Shown here piece after piece: positions 53,721 to 62,439 of a stretch of 64,000 nucleotides of DNA. Under the pieces are notes generated by a model, which saw nothing but the letters and a program-made list of their open reading frames with translations, was not told the DNA's origin and did no database searches. A program made the translations under genes and the position numbers. Positions within the stretch are counted from its first letter, which is position 1. Each line of letters starts with the position of its first letter. Source of the stretch: Saprospiraceae bacterium (GTDB lineage Bacteria > Bacteroidota > Bacteroidia > Chitinophagales > Saprospiraceae); assembly GCA_020630955.1 (NCBI GenBank), contig JAHDIE010000002.1, forward strand, positions 62,001 to 126,000, read 5' to 3'.

Positions 53721-56700
53721 ATGAGGCTAAAAGAATTACGATTAAAAGGCTTTAAAAGCTTTGCCAATACCACAAGAATTGGGTTTGATGAACAAGTTGT
53801 AGGAGTTGTGGGACCTAATGGTGCGGGAAAATCAAATATTGTTGACTCCATCAGATGGGTTTTGGGTGAACAAAAAGGCAAAGACCTTAGAACAGACACA
53901 AAAACAGATGTCATCTTTAATGGAACTTCTGTTAGAAAAAAAGCAAGCGTTGCTGAAGTGTTTCTCACCTTCGATAACACTAAGAATATCATTCCTACCG
54001 ATTATAAACAAGTTGAGATAGGAAGAGTGCTTTACAGAAGTGGAGATAGCGAATATCTGCTTAATGGTACCAAATGCCGAAGAAAAGATATCATTAACCT
54101 TTTTCTTGATACGGGTATTGGTTCAAATTCGTACGCGATCATTCAACTTGGAATGGTAGATGATATTCTATTCGATAAAGACAATGCAAGACATAAGATG
54201 TTTGAGCAAGCTTCTGGTATTTCTAAATTTAAAATTAGAAAGAGAGAAACCCTGTTAAAGCTAAAAAGTACAAGAGAAGATCTTGAAAGAGTTAAGGACA
54301 TTTTACATGAGTTAGAAAGTAATATGTCTTCTTTAGAAAAACAAGCAAAACGGACAAAGAGGTTTTATGAGTTAAAAGATAAATACAAGGAACTTAGTAT
54401 TAATTTATCATCATCAAGTTACAATGTGATTTCAAATCAACATTCAACTTTAACTCAAAAAATTACCGCCGATGAGGATATTTATCGAGAGGTCAAAAAC
54501 AAAATGCTTGATTTAGAATCTAGACTAGAAAAGTCAAGGACTGAAAATTTATCAAAAGAACAAAGTCTTTCAGAAAGTCAAAAAAAGTTTAATAAACTTA
54601 ACGATGATCTTCGATCAAAAGAGAATGAAAAACAAATAAATTTACAAGAAAGGCAGTTTAGTGAAAATAGTTTAAAGAAAATTTCTTCTTCTGTAGATGC
54701 TAATAAAGAAGAACTCAAGAAATTAGGAGAAGAGATAGAACCAATCCAAAAACTATACAAGGAAAAATTTGAGGAACTGACCAAAGAGAAACAATCTTTT
54801 GAAAAAGTCGAACAGAAATATAACCATGTAAAAGAGCGATTAAATTCTTTGCAAGGTGATTCAGAGTCCCAAATCAGCCTACTCCAAAAATATGAAAATG
54901 AAGTTTTTGAGTTAGAGAAACAATTGGTGGTAACAGAAAATGATTTGGAACGAACGAAATCAGTAATTGAAAATCTTCTTTTGCAAATTGGTGAATCCAA
55001 ATCCCAAGAAGCAGAATTTTCTAAAAATCTAATTTCTGTTAGGGAACAAGAGCGTGTTGTTGAAAACAAATTGGCCCAGTTTGAAATTAAATCAAAAAAT
55101 ATAAGAGAAGAACTTAAAGAGACAGAGTTTGCGATTTCTGAAAAGTCTCAAAAATTAATTGAAATAAACCGAAAATTAGATTCCAAGCAGAATGAGCATG
55201 ACCTTATTAAAGACATGATAGATAACTTGGAAGGATTTCCTGCATCAACCAAGTTTTTGGTTGAGAAATGGAAGAAAACACCAATCCTTTCAAATGTAAT
55301 TGATGCTGCACCAGAATTTAAAACAAGTTTAGAGTCTTATTTGCAACAATACCTTAACCATTTTATTGTTGATAATTATAGAGATGCAATTGAAGCAGTA
55401 AATCTCCTAAGCGGGGCTCAAAAAGGTAAAGCTCAGTTTTTTATTCTAGACCAAAATACCAATGTTAACTCTTCAGCAAGCTGTGAAATTCCAGGAGCTG
55501 TTGAAGCTGCTCACGTTTTAGAGGTTGATGCAAAGTACAAGGACTTGTTATCTGGATTGTTGGACGGGGTATATTTCGTGGATGAATGGAAAGATGAATA
55601 CTACGCTTTATTAACAGAAGATATCACAGTACTTGAAAAAACAGGAAAATATATTATTAATAAGAGACAGCTTGCTGGCGGAAGCGTTGGCCTTTTTGAA
55701 GGAAAAAAGTTAGGAAGAGAAAAGACCTTGAAGAAACTGGCAGACGAGATTTCTAAACTAAAAGAAAATGGTGCCACAATTGAGATTGAATTGACTTCAT
55801 TGAAGGACCAAAAGAATTCTTTGAGTGAAAAATTAGAATCCAAGGAAAACGAGCCAATCATTGCAGAATTGGAAACAATACGTGCTTCAAGAATCCAAAT
55901 GGAAACTCAATTGGGAGCAAAAAGCGATTTTACACTCAATCTTAACAATCAAATTCAATCCAATGAAAGTTTCATACTTGGATTTCAATCTGGAATTGCA
56001 GATATCAAAGTAAAAAGAGATGAAGCTCAAAAGCTTTTATTGGAATTTAAAAATGAGAGAGAAAAGGCAACTGGTGAAATAGATAAGGTGGTTGAAGAAT
56101 CTCAGCAATTGACTGAGGAATACAATGCTGCTAATATTGCGTTGATTAAAATACAAAACGCCGTGGAATCCTTTGAGCAAGACATAAACTTTAAAACCGA
56201 AAGAATTGCTAGGCTCCAAGCGGAACTTGAAAATGCTGAAACAGAAGCAGCTCAATTGAGAAAGGCAATCCAGGAATGCAAAGGAAAATATGAAAAGATT
56301 GAGGAAGAATTACGAGCTCTATATGATAAGAAAGAAGGTATGGCAAAAGAACTTAGCGATACTGAACAAAATTACTTTTCAGAGAGGTCCTCAATAAATG
56401 AATTAGAAAATGAGACGCAGAAAGTAAGAAGAGAACTTAATGAAAAACAAGTTGCAATCAATGAAAATAAATCAGAATTACAAAATTATACTTTTCAGCT
56501 ATCTGCAATCCGTGAAAGATTAAGTATAGAATTTCAGATGGAAAAGGATGCTATCCAAAGTCTTCTTGAATCTGCAGAAGATACTGAGGTGGAGGAAGGT
56601 TTAGAATTAAAAGTGAGTAAGTTAAAACACAGACTGGAGAATTATGGTGACATTAATCCTTTAGCCGTTCAAGCATATGATGAAGTAAAGGATAGATTTG

Positions 56701-57281
56701 AAATGATTGCAGGCCAAAGGGATGACATTTTAGAAGCAGAATCATCACTTTTAGAAACAATTGACGAAATTGAAAAAACTGCATCTGAAAAATTCCTTAA
56801 TGCTTTTAATAAAGTCAATGAGCATTTTGGAGAAGTATTTAGAGGCTTATTTACCGAAGATGATACAGCTGAAATCATATTGCTTGATCCAGAAAGACCA
56901 CTGGAATCATCAATAGAAATAATTGCAAAACCTAAAGGCAAAAGACCAAGCACCTTAAAACAATTATCAGGAGGAGAGAGAACTTTAACTGCTACCGCTC
57001 TATTGTTTAGTCTATATCTTTTGAAGCCTGCTCCATTTTGTATTTTTGATGAGGTAGATGCACCTTTGGATGACAGTAATATCCAGAAATTCGTGAAGTT
57101 GATTAAACAGTTCTCCTTAGAGTCGCAGTTTGTGATCATAACCCATAATAAATCAACAATGGCTGCAGTGGATACCTTATATGGAGTATACATGCAAGAG
57201 AAAGGAGTATCTGATGTTGCTCAAGTCGATTTTAGACAATACGAACACCAAGAAATTTTCCAATCTGCTAATGTAAATTAG
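53721..57281 (+). CDS. smc: Chromosome segregation protein SMC
   Basis: DNA-loop-forming ATPase that organises the chromosome. The 1186 residues are full length: N-terminal head with Walker A GPNGAGKS at 31-38, first coiled coil (about 170-500), hinge (about 505-665; GFPASTKFLVEKW), second coiled coil to about 1000, and the C-terminal head with signature LSGGERTLTA near 1083 and Walker B CIFDEVDAPLDD near 1108. No scpA or scpB is in the window. The gene is closed by a hairpin shared with the convergent barrel gene. Confidence 0.97.
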   Translation: MRLKELRLKGFKSFANTTRIGFDEQVVGVVGPNGAGKSNIVDSIRWVLGEQKGKDLRTDTKTDVIFNGTSVRKKASVAEVFLTFDNTKNIIPTDYKQVEIGRVLYRSGDSEYLLNGTKCRRKDIINLFLDTGIGSNSYAIIQLGMVDDILFDKDNARHKMFEQASGISKFKIRKRETLLKLKSTREDLERVKDILHELESNMSSLEKQAKRTKRFYELKDKYKELSINLSSSSYNVISNQHSTLTQKITADEDIYREVKNKMLDLESRLEKSRTENLSKEQSLSESQKKFNKLNDDLRSKENEKQINLQERQFSENSLKKISSSVDANKEELKKLGEEIEPIQKLYKEKFEELTKEKQSFEKVEQKYNHVKERLNSLQGDSESQISLLQKYENEVFELEKQLVVTENDLERTKSVIENLLLQIGESKSQEAEFSKNLISVREQERVVENKLAQFEIKSKNIREELKETEFAISEKSQKLIEINRKLDSKQNEHDLIKDMIDNLEGFPASTKFLVEKWKKTPILSNVIDAAPEFKTSLESYLQQYLNHFIVDNYRDAIEAVNLLSGAQKGKAQFFILDQNTNVNSSASCEIPGAVEAAHVLEVDAKYKDLLSGLLDGVYFVDEWKDEYYALLTEDITVLEKTGKYIINKRQLAGGSVGLFEGKKLGREKTLKKLADEISKLKENGATIEIELTSLKDQKNSLSEKLESKENEPIIAELETIRASRIQMETQLGAKSDFTLNLNNQIQSNESFILGFQSGIADIKVKRDEAQKLLLEFKNEREKATGEIDKVVEESQQLTEEYNAANIALIKIQNAVESFEQDINFKTERIARLQAELENAETEAAQLRKAIQECKGKYEKIEEELRALYDKKEGMAKELSDTEQNYFSERSSINELENETQKVRRELNEKQVAINENKSELQNYTFQLSAIRERLSIEFQMEKDAIQSLLESAEDTEVEEGLELKVSKLKHRLENYGDINPLAVQAYDEVKDRFEMIAGQRDDILEAESSLLETIDEIEKTASEKFLNAFNKVNEHFGEVFRGLFTEDDTAEIILLDPERPLESSIEIIAKPKGKRPSTLKQLSGGERTLTATALLFSLYLLKPAPFCIFDEVDAPLDDSNIQKFVKLIKQFSLESQFVIITHNKSTMAAVDTLYGVYMQEKGVSDVAQVDFRQYEHQEIFQSANVN

Positions 57282-57291
57282 TAACAAAAGT

Positions 57292-57326
57292 AAAAAGGTT
57301 TCCTAGTCGTTACCAGGAAACCTTTT
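57292..57326. terminator. Bidirectional terminator between smc and the 57431 gene
   Basis: AAAAGGTTTCC, 12-base loop, GGAAACCTTTT: a perfect 11-bp stem flanked by A-rich and T-rich sides, 11 bases after the smc stop. The T-run is short (4-5) in either direction, so it is a modest bidirectional terminator. Confidence 0.75.
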
Positions 57327-57430
57327 AGGTTTTAACAGTTGCAGGATTATACATAGTGATAGCCAAATACTATGCCAATCAACTGATGTTGAAACTTGTT
57401 TTAACAAAATGTAGAGTGGAATGTCGATGG

Positions 57431-58063
57431 CTAAAATGCCAGACCAATAGAAAGTATAAGTCTGGAAGGACTTTCAGAAAAATTGTAGGATTCTCCTTCA
57501 AAACTTATATGGTCTCCGTAATTGGTGAAGTTTCCTTCGTAATTAAGTGATAAACGTAATTTACTTAAATCTAGACCAAAACCAGCTTGATAACCAAAAG
57601 TTGCATTTTTGAACTTTTGTTCATAACCTTCAACATCAAATAATTCAGATGTACTGTTCAAATGAATATGAGCAACAGGACCTACATGAAACTTTACAAA
57701 AGCTACTTTAAAACCAACCAATAATGGTAGGTCTAAATCTTGATAATATTCTTTTACTTCAATGACAGAATTATCGGTTTCTTTTACTAGGTAGGTAATC
57801 CCTTGAGAATTTAGAAGTAAGCTAGGCTCCCAATAAAGTTTTAAGAATTTAAATCTAGCATAAAAACCAGCATGAAACCCATAGTCAATATCTCCAATTG
57901 ACATTTCTATTAATTCACTTGAATTATTTAGACTAATGGTTTCTGGCGTAATGAAGTTATGATTTTGCAATCCGATCTTAATGCCAAATTCAGCACGGTC
58001 ATTTTGTGCATTGACTGCAATTGATATTGTAAGAAGTAATATGAGTATGTAAAACCTATTCAA
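57431..58063 (-). CDS. PorT-like outer-membrane beta-barrel protein
   Basis: A 210-residue exported barrel. Starting at TTG (58063) it has signal peptide NRFYILILLLTISIAVNAQ and strands such as FGIKIGLQNHNF, YGFHAGFYARFKFLKLYWEP, FGYQAGFGLDLSKLRLSLN and a terminal SRLILSIGLAF with aromatic last residue. A longer frame to 58177 would overlap the engB start on the other strand and bury the signal peptide, so it is rejected. The PorT/opacity-like barrel function is unknown. Confidence 0.75.
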   Translation of the reverse strand: MNRFYILILLLTISIAVNAQNDRAEFGIKIGLQNHNFITPETISLNNSSELIEMSIGDIDYGFHAGFYARFKFLKLYWEPSLLLNSQGITYLVKETDNSVIEVKEYYQDLDLPLLVGFKVAFVKFHVGPVAHIHLNSTSELFDVEGYEQKFKNATFGYQAGFGLDLSKLRLSLNYEGNFTNYGDHISFEGESYNFSESPSRLILSIGLAF

Positions 58064-58137
58064 AATCTTTATTATTACAACAAATATCGTTCTTTTTGGG
58101 TTAATTTTCAGCTTTGATGCTCTTAAAGAAAATTTAA

Positions 58138-58752
58138 ATGGATATAAAGACTGTGTATTTTTTGGGAAGCTTTCCAACTGAATCCAAATGCCCTACAGAC
58201 GGAAAGCCAGAATTTGCATTCATTGGAAGGTCTAATGTTGGCAAATCATCTCTAATTAATATGCTTTGCAATCACAAGGATTTGGCAAAAGTATCTGGAA
58301 CTCCTGGTAAGACTAGACAGATCAATTATTTTGTAATCAATGCAGAATGGTATTTGGTTGATTTACCAGGCTATGGATTTGCAAAGGCTTCAAAAAAGGC
58401 TAAAGCAAACTATGAAAGGATGATTGAGCAATATTTACTGCAACGCGAAACCCTTATGTGTGCAATGGTTCTTTTGGATAGTAGACATGAATTGCAGAAA
58501 ATAGACAAAGAATTTATTGATTGGTTAGGCTCTATGCACATCCCTTTTGTGCTCGTCTTCACAAAGTTAGATAAATTAAAACCTACAGAAATTGAGGAAA
58601 ACATACAAATAATCAAAGATAAACTACTTGAATCTTGGCACTCTTTACCAGAAAGTTTCGCTACAAGTGCTAAAAAGAAGCATGGTAGGGAAGAAGTACT
58701 AAATTTTATTGAAGAAACCATGAAGAAATATGAAGAAAGACTAAGAGTTTAG
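58138..58752 (+). CDS. engB: Ribosome biogenesis GTPase EngB/YsxC
   Basis: Essential small GTPase for large ribosomal subunit assembly. The 204 residues carry G1 GRSNVGKSS at 30-37, the TPGKTRQINYF G2 segment, G3 DLPGYGFAKAS, G4 FTKLDKLK and G5 SAKKKHG. Spacing and length match EngB/YihA. It is divergent from the barrel gene (74 bases between starts); a new -7 element follows its stop. Confidence 0.96.
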   Translation: MDIKTVYFLGSFPTESKCPTDGKPEFAFIGRSNVGKSSLINMLCNHKDLAKVSGTPGKTRQINYFVINAEWYLVDLPGYGFAKASKKAKANYERMIEQYLLQRETLMCAMVLLDSRHELQKIDKEFIDWLGSMHIPFVLVFTKLDKLKPTEIEENIQIIKDKLLESWHSLPESFATSAKKKHGREEVLNFIEETMKKYEERLRV

Positions 58753-58777
58753 TCCTATAATCTATAGCTATAAATAG

Positions 58778-58785
58778 TATCTTTG
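58778..58785 (+). promoter_or_regulatory. Candidate -7 element for the acyltransferase gene
   Basis: TATCTTTG, the same octamer as upstream of pyrG and the SLBB gene, 19 bases before the TTG start. No -33 element is obvious. Confidence 0.45.
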
Positions 58786-58804
58786 AGCAAAATCAATCCT
58801 TTTC

Positions 58805-60481
58805 TTGAGTAGTCAGAAAGATCATATCATTGCCAATCTTGATAATTGGCCCATTACCAAGTTTTACGAAAAGCGATCAGAATTCGTCCACGCTCTGAAT
58901 GAATACACTTTCAAACGATTAAAGGAAAAGAACACAGACCTTATATCAGTGCTCGAAAAAACCATCTATATGGAAAAGCAAAGGGTCAAAAATAAACCTT
59001 GGAAGGTTGATCCTCCTGATGATAAAGAATATTGGAGAAGTTTGGCCAGAGATTTAGCAGGTACAACTTCACAAGAGAATAGAGAGTACATTGCAGAACA
59101 AATGGTTTCGCGGATCATCAATAGATATGCTGAAGAAATATTAGGAGGATTTTCACCCAAAACATTTCGCTTTGCACGAAAGACACTAACTTCCGTTTTT
59201 AAAAGGTTATTTAATAAAATAAAATTCCCATATGTTATCAAGGCTTGGGGCACCAAATCTGATCTTTTTGAAAAAATTAAAGTTACCGGTAGCATTGATA
59301 AAGTCAGGTCAATATTTGACAAAGGAACGGTAATTCTTGTACCCAATCATTTTAGTAATCTCGATTCTATACTGCTGGGATATGCCATAGATTCCAAGGT
59401 TGGAATTCCCGCATTTACCTGGGGCGCCGGACTTAATCTCTTCGATTATGAAATTCTGGCAAGGTACATGAACAGATTAGGAACTTATCGAGTCGACAGA
59501 CGGAAAAAAAATCCTATTTATTTAGAAACCTTGAAGGCAATGTCTTCTTTGTCTCAACACTTTGGACTAAACAATATTTTCTTCCCTGGTGGTACTCGGA
59601 GCAGGTCTGGAGCTATGGAGAAAAACCTAAAACTTGGATTGTTGCAATCTACTTTGGAAGCACAGAGATTAAATCTTCAAAATGGCACCAATAAAAAGAT
59701 TTTCATCGTTCCCGTAGTATTAGGATATCACTTTGTACTTGAAGCAAATAGTTTGATAGAAAGCCACCTAAGGCATTCCGGTAGAGAGAAATATACCAGA
59801 ATAAAATCTGGAACCTCTAAAATTAAAAAGACTTGGGTTGTAGTGAAAAACCTTTTGCGCAAAGAAACAGATGTAAGAATTCATTTTTGTGAACCGCTAG
59901 ATGTTGTTGGCAATAATATTGACCTCAACGGTAATTCGATCGATCAAACTGGCAAAAAGGTTATTGTAAGAGATTATTTCACTTTGGATAGTGAAATCAA
60001 TAAGGATAACCAAAGAGAAAAAGTATATACTCAGATATTAGCAGGAAAGATTATAGAAAGGTATTATAAAGAAAATATCATTTTGAGCTCACATTTGTTG
60101 GCGTTTGTTGCTTTTCGACTTGCTTACAACCAGTTTGATGGAATTTCAGTCTATGAAATGATGAACAGATTGAATAAAAAATTTGGAATTGGTGCAGATG
60201 AGCTCCATGGGGAATTATCTACAGTTATTGCGCAACTAAAAATTAAAGAGATCGAAGGAGAATTAATGCTTTCAGACGTTGTAAGATCAGGTGCTACAGA
60301 AACGATTAAGGAAGGTTTAGATAAACTAGGCTTATTTCATCAAACTAGGCCATTGTATAGAAAAAATGTTAAAGAAATAGGTTCTGAAAATTTAAAGTTA
60401 CTTTTTTATTATCACAATAGATTATCTGGTTTTGGAATAGAGAATTTCTTGGACAATGCTTCCACAAATTTAAATGAATAA
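58805..60481 (+). CDS. PlsB-like glycerol-phosphate acyltransferase
   Basis: Membrane-associated acyltransferase of 558 residues, probably for phospholipid precursors. The acyltransferase block lies at about 175-330: motif I NHFSNLDS (HxxxxD), motif II TYRVDRR, motif III FFPGGTRSRSG and motif IV IVPVVLGY. Motif III normally reads EG(T/G)RS; here Glu is replaced by Gly. The large N- and C-terminal helical parts resemble the GPAT/PlsB group rather than short PlsC. The start is TTG with no usable ATG upstream. The next gene lies 11 bases downstream. Confidence 0.83.
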   Translation: MSSQKDHIIANLDNWPITKFYEKRSEFVHALNEYTFKRLKEKNTDLISVLEKTIYMEKQRVKNKPWKVDPPDDKEYWRSLARDLAGTTSQENREYIAEQMVSRIINRYAEEILGGFSPKTFRFARKTLTSVFKRLFNKIKFPYVIKAWGTKSDLFEKIKVTGSIDKVRSIFDKGTVILVPNHFSNLDSILLGYAIDSKVGIPAFTWGAGLNLFDYEILARYMNRLGTYRVDRRKKNPIYLETLKAMSSLSQHFGLNNIFFPGGTRSRSGAMEKNLKLGLLQSTLEAQRLNLQNGTNKKIFIVPVVLGYHFVLEANSLIESHLRHSGREKYTRIKSGTSKIKKTWVVVKNLLRKETDVRIHFCEPLDVVGNNIDLNGNSIDQTGKKVIVRDYFTLDSEINKDNQREKVYTQILAGKIIERYYKENIILSSHLLAFVAFRLAYNQFDGISVYEMMNRLNKKFGIGADELHGELSTVIAQLKIKEIEGELMLSDVVRSGATETIKEGLDKLGLFHQTRPLYRKNVKEIGSENLKLLFYYHNRLSGFGIENFLDNASTNLNE

Positions 60482-60492
60482 AAAGATAGATT

Positions 60493-61047
60493 TTGAAATA
60501 TATAATTTATGACGTTGAAGCGACTTGTTGGAGAGGAAAACCCCCAAAAGGAATCAATGAAGTTATCGAAATTGGTGCAGTTATGATCAATGATTATGGT
60601 GAGTTAGAATCAGAATTTAACAAATTTATTAAACCTACGGTGAACCCTTTACTCTCAGGATTTTGTAAATCACTAACGCATATATCTCAAGAAAATGTTG
60701 ATGCTGCTGACGTATACCCTAAAGTTATCGATCAGTTTAAGGAATGGATCGGAGTAGGAGAGGAGGATTATGTTTTAGCTGCATGGGGAGATTTTGACAA
60801 AAGAATCCTTAGAGATAATTGCCACTTGCATAAAATTGAGGCTGATTGGGTCGAATATTTTATAAATTTAAAATCTCAATACAATACGATTAAAGGGAAT
60901 TTAGGCCACGAAAAAAGCGGACTGAAAGCTACCGTTAAAAAAGAAGGATTTGAATTTGATGGAGTGCATCATAGAGCTATATCAGATGCAACCAATCTAG
61001 GAAAGGTCTTTTCTAAATATATGGATGAATGGGTTGTCGTTTGGTAG
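60493..61047 (+). CDS. DEDDh 3'-5' exonuclease, ERI1/KapD-like
   Basis: A 184-residue single-domain nuclease. Exo I YDVEATCW (D and E), GINEVIEIGAV, exo II WGDFDKRILRDNC and exo III HHRAISDA (His and Asp) are all present. The ATCW and PVNPLLSGFCKSLTHI-type stretch (here TVNPLLSGFCKSLT) point to the ERI1/KapD branch, which trims RNA 3' ends in eukaryotes; bacterial roles are poorly known. The start is TTG, 11 bases after the acyltransferase stop, so it is likely in the same operon. Confidence 0.9.
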   Translation: MKYIIYDVEATCWRGKPPKGINEVIEIGAVMINDYGELESEFNKFIKPTVNPLLSGFCKSLTHISQENVDAADVYPKVIDQFKEWIGVGEEDYVLAAWGDFDKRILRDNCHLHKIEADWVEYFINLKSQYNTIKGNLGHEKSGLKATVKKEGFEFDGVHHRAISDATNLGKVFSKYMDEWVVVW

Positions 61048-61140
61048 AATTTTAAGATTTATTTATCGATCATTTAAGAAAACATTGGAACTTTCAACTT
61101 AATTTAATCAGTTATAATAATTGAACATTAAACTTTAAAA

Positions 61141-61848
61141 ATGAAAAAATTAATTCTAACAGTATTATCTCTTTGTTTCTTGGTAGGCTTTGTCACAGCA
61201 CAGGAGCAAGGCTATATAAAAATGGAAATCACAGATGTAAGTAGTGATAATGCTGAAATGGCTACCTATTTAGAGATGATGAAAGGTACTGAGACTGAGT
61301 ACATGTACAATGATGACAAATCTTTGGTTAAAGCGAATATGATGGGCGGAATGGTAGAAATGACCACAATTATTGAAAATGAAACTGAAGCCATGGTCCT
61401 GTACATGAATGCAATGGGGCAGAAGATGCAAGTTGAAAGCACAAAGGAAGAAAGAGATATGGTTGAGGCTAAAGCTCAAAAAGAAACACCAGATGTTAAG
61501 ATCGAATACGACGAAAATGTGACCAAGGAAATCTTAGGCCATGAATGTATTAAGGCGGTTGTTTCTTTTGATAATGGAACGGACGAAGGAAATATGTCTA
61601 TGGAAATGTTCGTAGCTCCAGATCTAAAAATGAGTGCTAAGATGATACAAGGATTGGAAAAAGTTGACCTGAAAGGCTTTCCTTTGGAATACATTATGGA
61701 TGCGGGAATGATGAAAATGACTGTTACTGCTGTAGAATTTAAACAAGAAGTTAATGCCGAAGCTTTTGTGGTGGATGCAAAAGGTTATAAAAAAATGACC
61801 TGGCAAGAATTTTCTGATCAGATGTCAGCTATGGGTGGAGGTTTTTAG
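61141..61848 (+). CDS. Secreted methionine-rich DUF4412-like protein
   Basis: A 235-residue exported protein. Signal peptide KKLILTVLSLCFLVGFVTAQ, then a DUF4412-like beta-rich domain (GYIKMEITDVSSDN, GHECIKAVVSFDNG, FVAPDLKMSAKMI). Twenty-seven of 235 residues are methionine, many in MM or MxM pairs (ANMMGGMVEM, NMSMEMF, AGMMKMT). Such richness suggests metal (copper) binding or sacrificial oxidation, but no activity is known for the family. It is monocistronic with a perfect terminator. Confidence 0.82.
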   Translation: MKKLILTVLSLCFLVGFVTAQEQGYIKMEITDVSSDNAEMATYLEMMKGTETEYMYNDDKSLVKANMMGGMVEMTTIIENETEAMVLYMNAMGQKMQVESTKEERDMVEAKAQKETPDVKIEYDENVTKEILGHECIKAVVSFDNGTDEGNMSMEMFVAPDLKMSAKMIQGLEKVDLKGFPLEYIMDAGMMKMTVTAVEFKQEVNAEAFVVDAKGYKKMTWQEFSDQMSAMGGGF

Positions 61849-61867
61849 AGGCCACACATAATAATAG

Positions 61868-61904
61868 AAAGGGGAAATGGTTTAATCGACCATTTCCCCT
61901 TTTT
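61868..61904 (+). terminator. Intrinsic terminator after the DUF4412-like gene
   Basis: AAAGGGGAAATGGT, loop TTAATCG, ACCATTTCCCCTTT: a perfect 14-bp stem, then a T-run, 19 bases after the stop. Confidence 0.92.
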
Positions 61905-61987
61905 ATTTAAAGTCTATTTGGTTTTTACTTAGGTAAATGTGAATTATACCATTCAGATACACAATTTTGATATATTTTATGGACCAA

Positions 61988-62019
61988 TTTGATTTACTAC
62001 GATTTTTATCGTAGATTTG
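61988..62019 (+). promoter_or_regulatory. Promoter of blaI-blaR (-33 TTTG and -7 TAGATTTG)
   Basis: TTTG at 61988-61991 and TAGATTTG at 62012-62019 match the Bacteroidota -33 and -7 elements with a 20-base spacer. This is the only promoter in the window where both elements are clear. The spacer contains the dyad operator. Confidence 0.65.
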
Positions 62020-62039
62020 TACGAGAGAAATCGTAGTAA
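61994..62039. promoter_or_regulatory. BlaI-type operator with repeated CTACGAT half-sites
   Basis: Perfect dyad CTACGAT - TTTT - ATCGTAG at 61997-62014 overlaps the -7 element. A further ATCGTAG at 62030-62036 completes a second perfect pairing: TTACTACGATTT (61994-62005) with AAATCGTAGTAA (62028-62039), whose last base is one base before the blaI ATG. Binding by the BlaI-like product here would block its own promoter. Confidence 0.65.
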
Positions 62040-62040
62040 C

Positions 62041-62439
62041 ATGACTAAATCAAAAACACAATCCTCACCAACAGCTTCGGAATTGTCAATTCTTCAATTG
62101 TTATGGAAAGAAGGCCCGCTATCAGTTCGAGATGTCCATGATGCACTCGCTCAAAATAAGCCTGTGGTATATACGACAGTTTTGAAAACTATGCAGGTCA
62201 TGCTTGAACGAGGAATGCTTAACAGAGAATCAGAGGGAAGAAAACATATATACAGAGCTGCCATTGAACAGTCAAAAACCCAAGATAAATTATTAGATAC
62301 ATTCCTAAATAAAACTTTTGGAGGCTCAGCAAAAAAAATGGTTATGCGAGCACTGGGTAAACACACACCTGACAAAGAAGAGCTAGAAGAGTTGAAAGCC
62401 TATATCGAATCATTAGAAAACAACCAATCCAATTTGTAA
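62041..62439 (+). CDS. blaI: BlaI/MecI-family transcriptional repressor
   Basis: DNA-binding repressor of 132 residues. The winged-helix domain covers about 10-80 (SELSILQLLWKEGPLSVRDV, VVYTTVLKTMQVMLERGML), followed by a helical dimerisation tail (LLDTFLNKTFGGSAKKMVMRAL). In this family the tail is the site of cleavage when the paired sensor is activated. The start is the ATG at 62041; a TTG at 62017 lies inside the promoter. The stop overlaps the sensor gene as TAATG, so the pair is one operon with a self-operator. Confidence 0.93.
   Translation: MTKSKTQSSPTASELSILQLLWKEGPLSVRDVHDALAQNKPVVYTTVLKTMQVMLERGMLNRESEGRKHIYRAAIEQSKTQDKLLDTFLNKTFGGSAKKMVMRALGKHTPDKEELEELKAYIESLENNQSNL

Noticed and set aside
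54578-55069. Antisense open frame inside smc (163 codons) and similar long frames opposite ffh, herA and smc
   Set aside because: Composition is that of the complement of coiled-coil coding sequence (Ser, Phe, Cys rich), with no domain or start signal; they mirror real genes.
57356-57550. Plus-strand frame of 64 codons after smc
   Set aside because: It lies mostly opposite the end of the barrel gene and has no recognisable feature.
58064-58177. N-terminal extension of the 57431 barrel gene
   Set aside because: It overlaps the engB start and precedes the signal peptide; the TTG at 58063 fits better.
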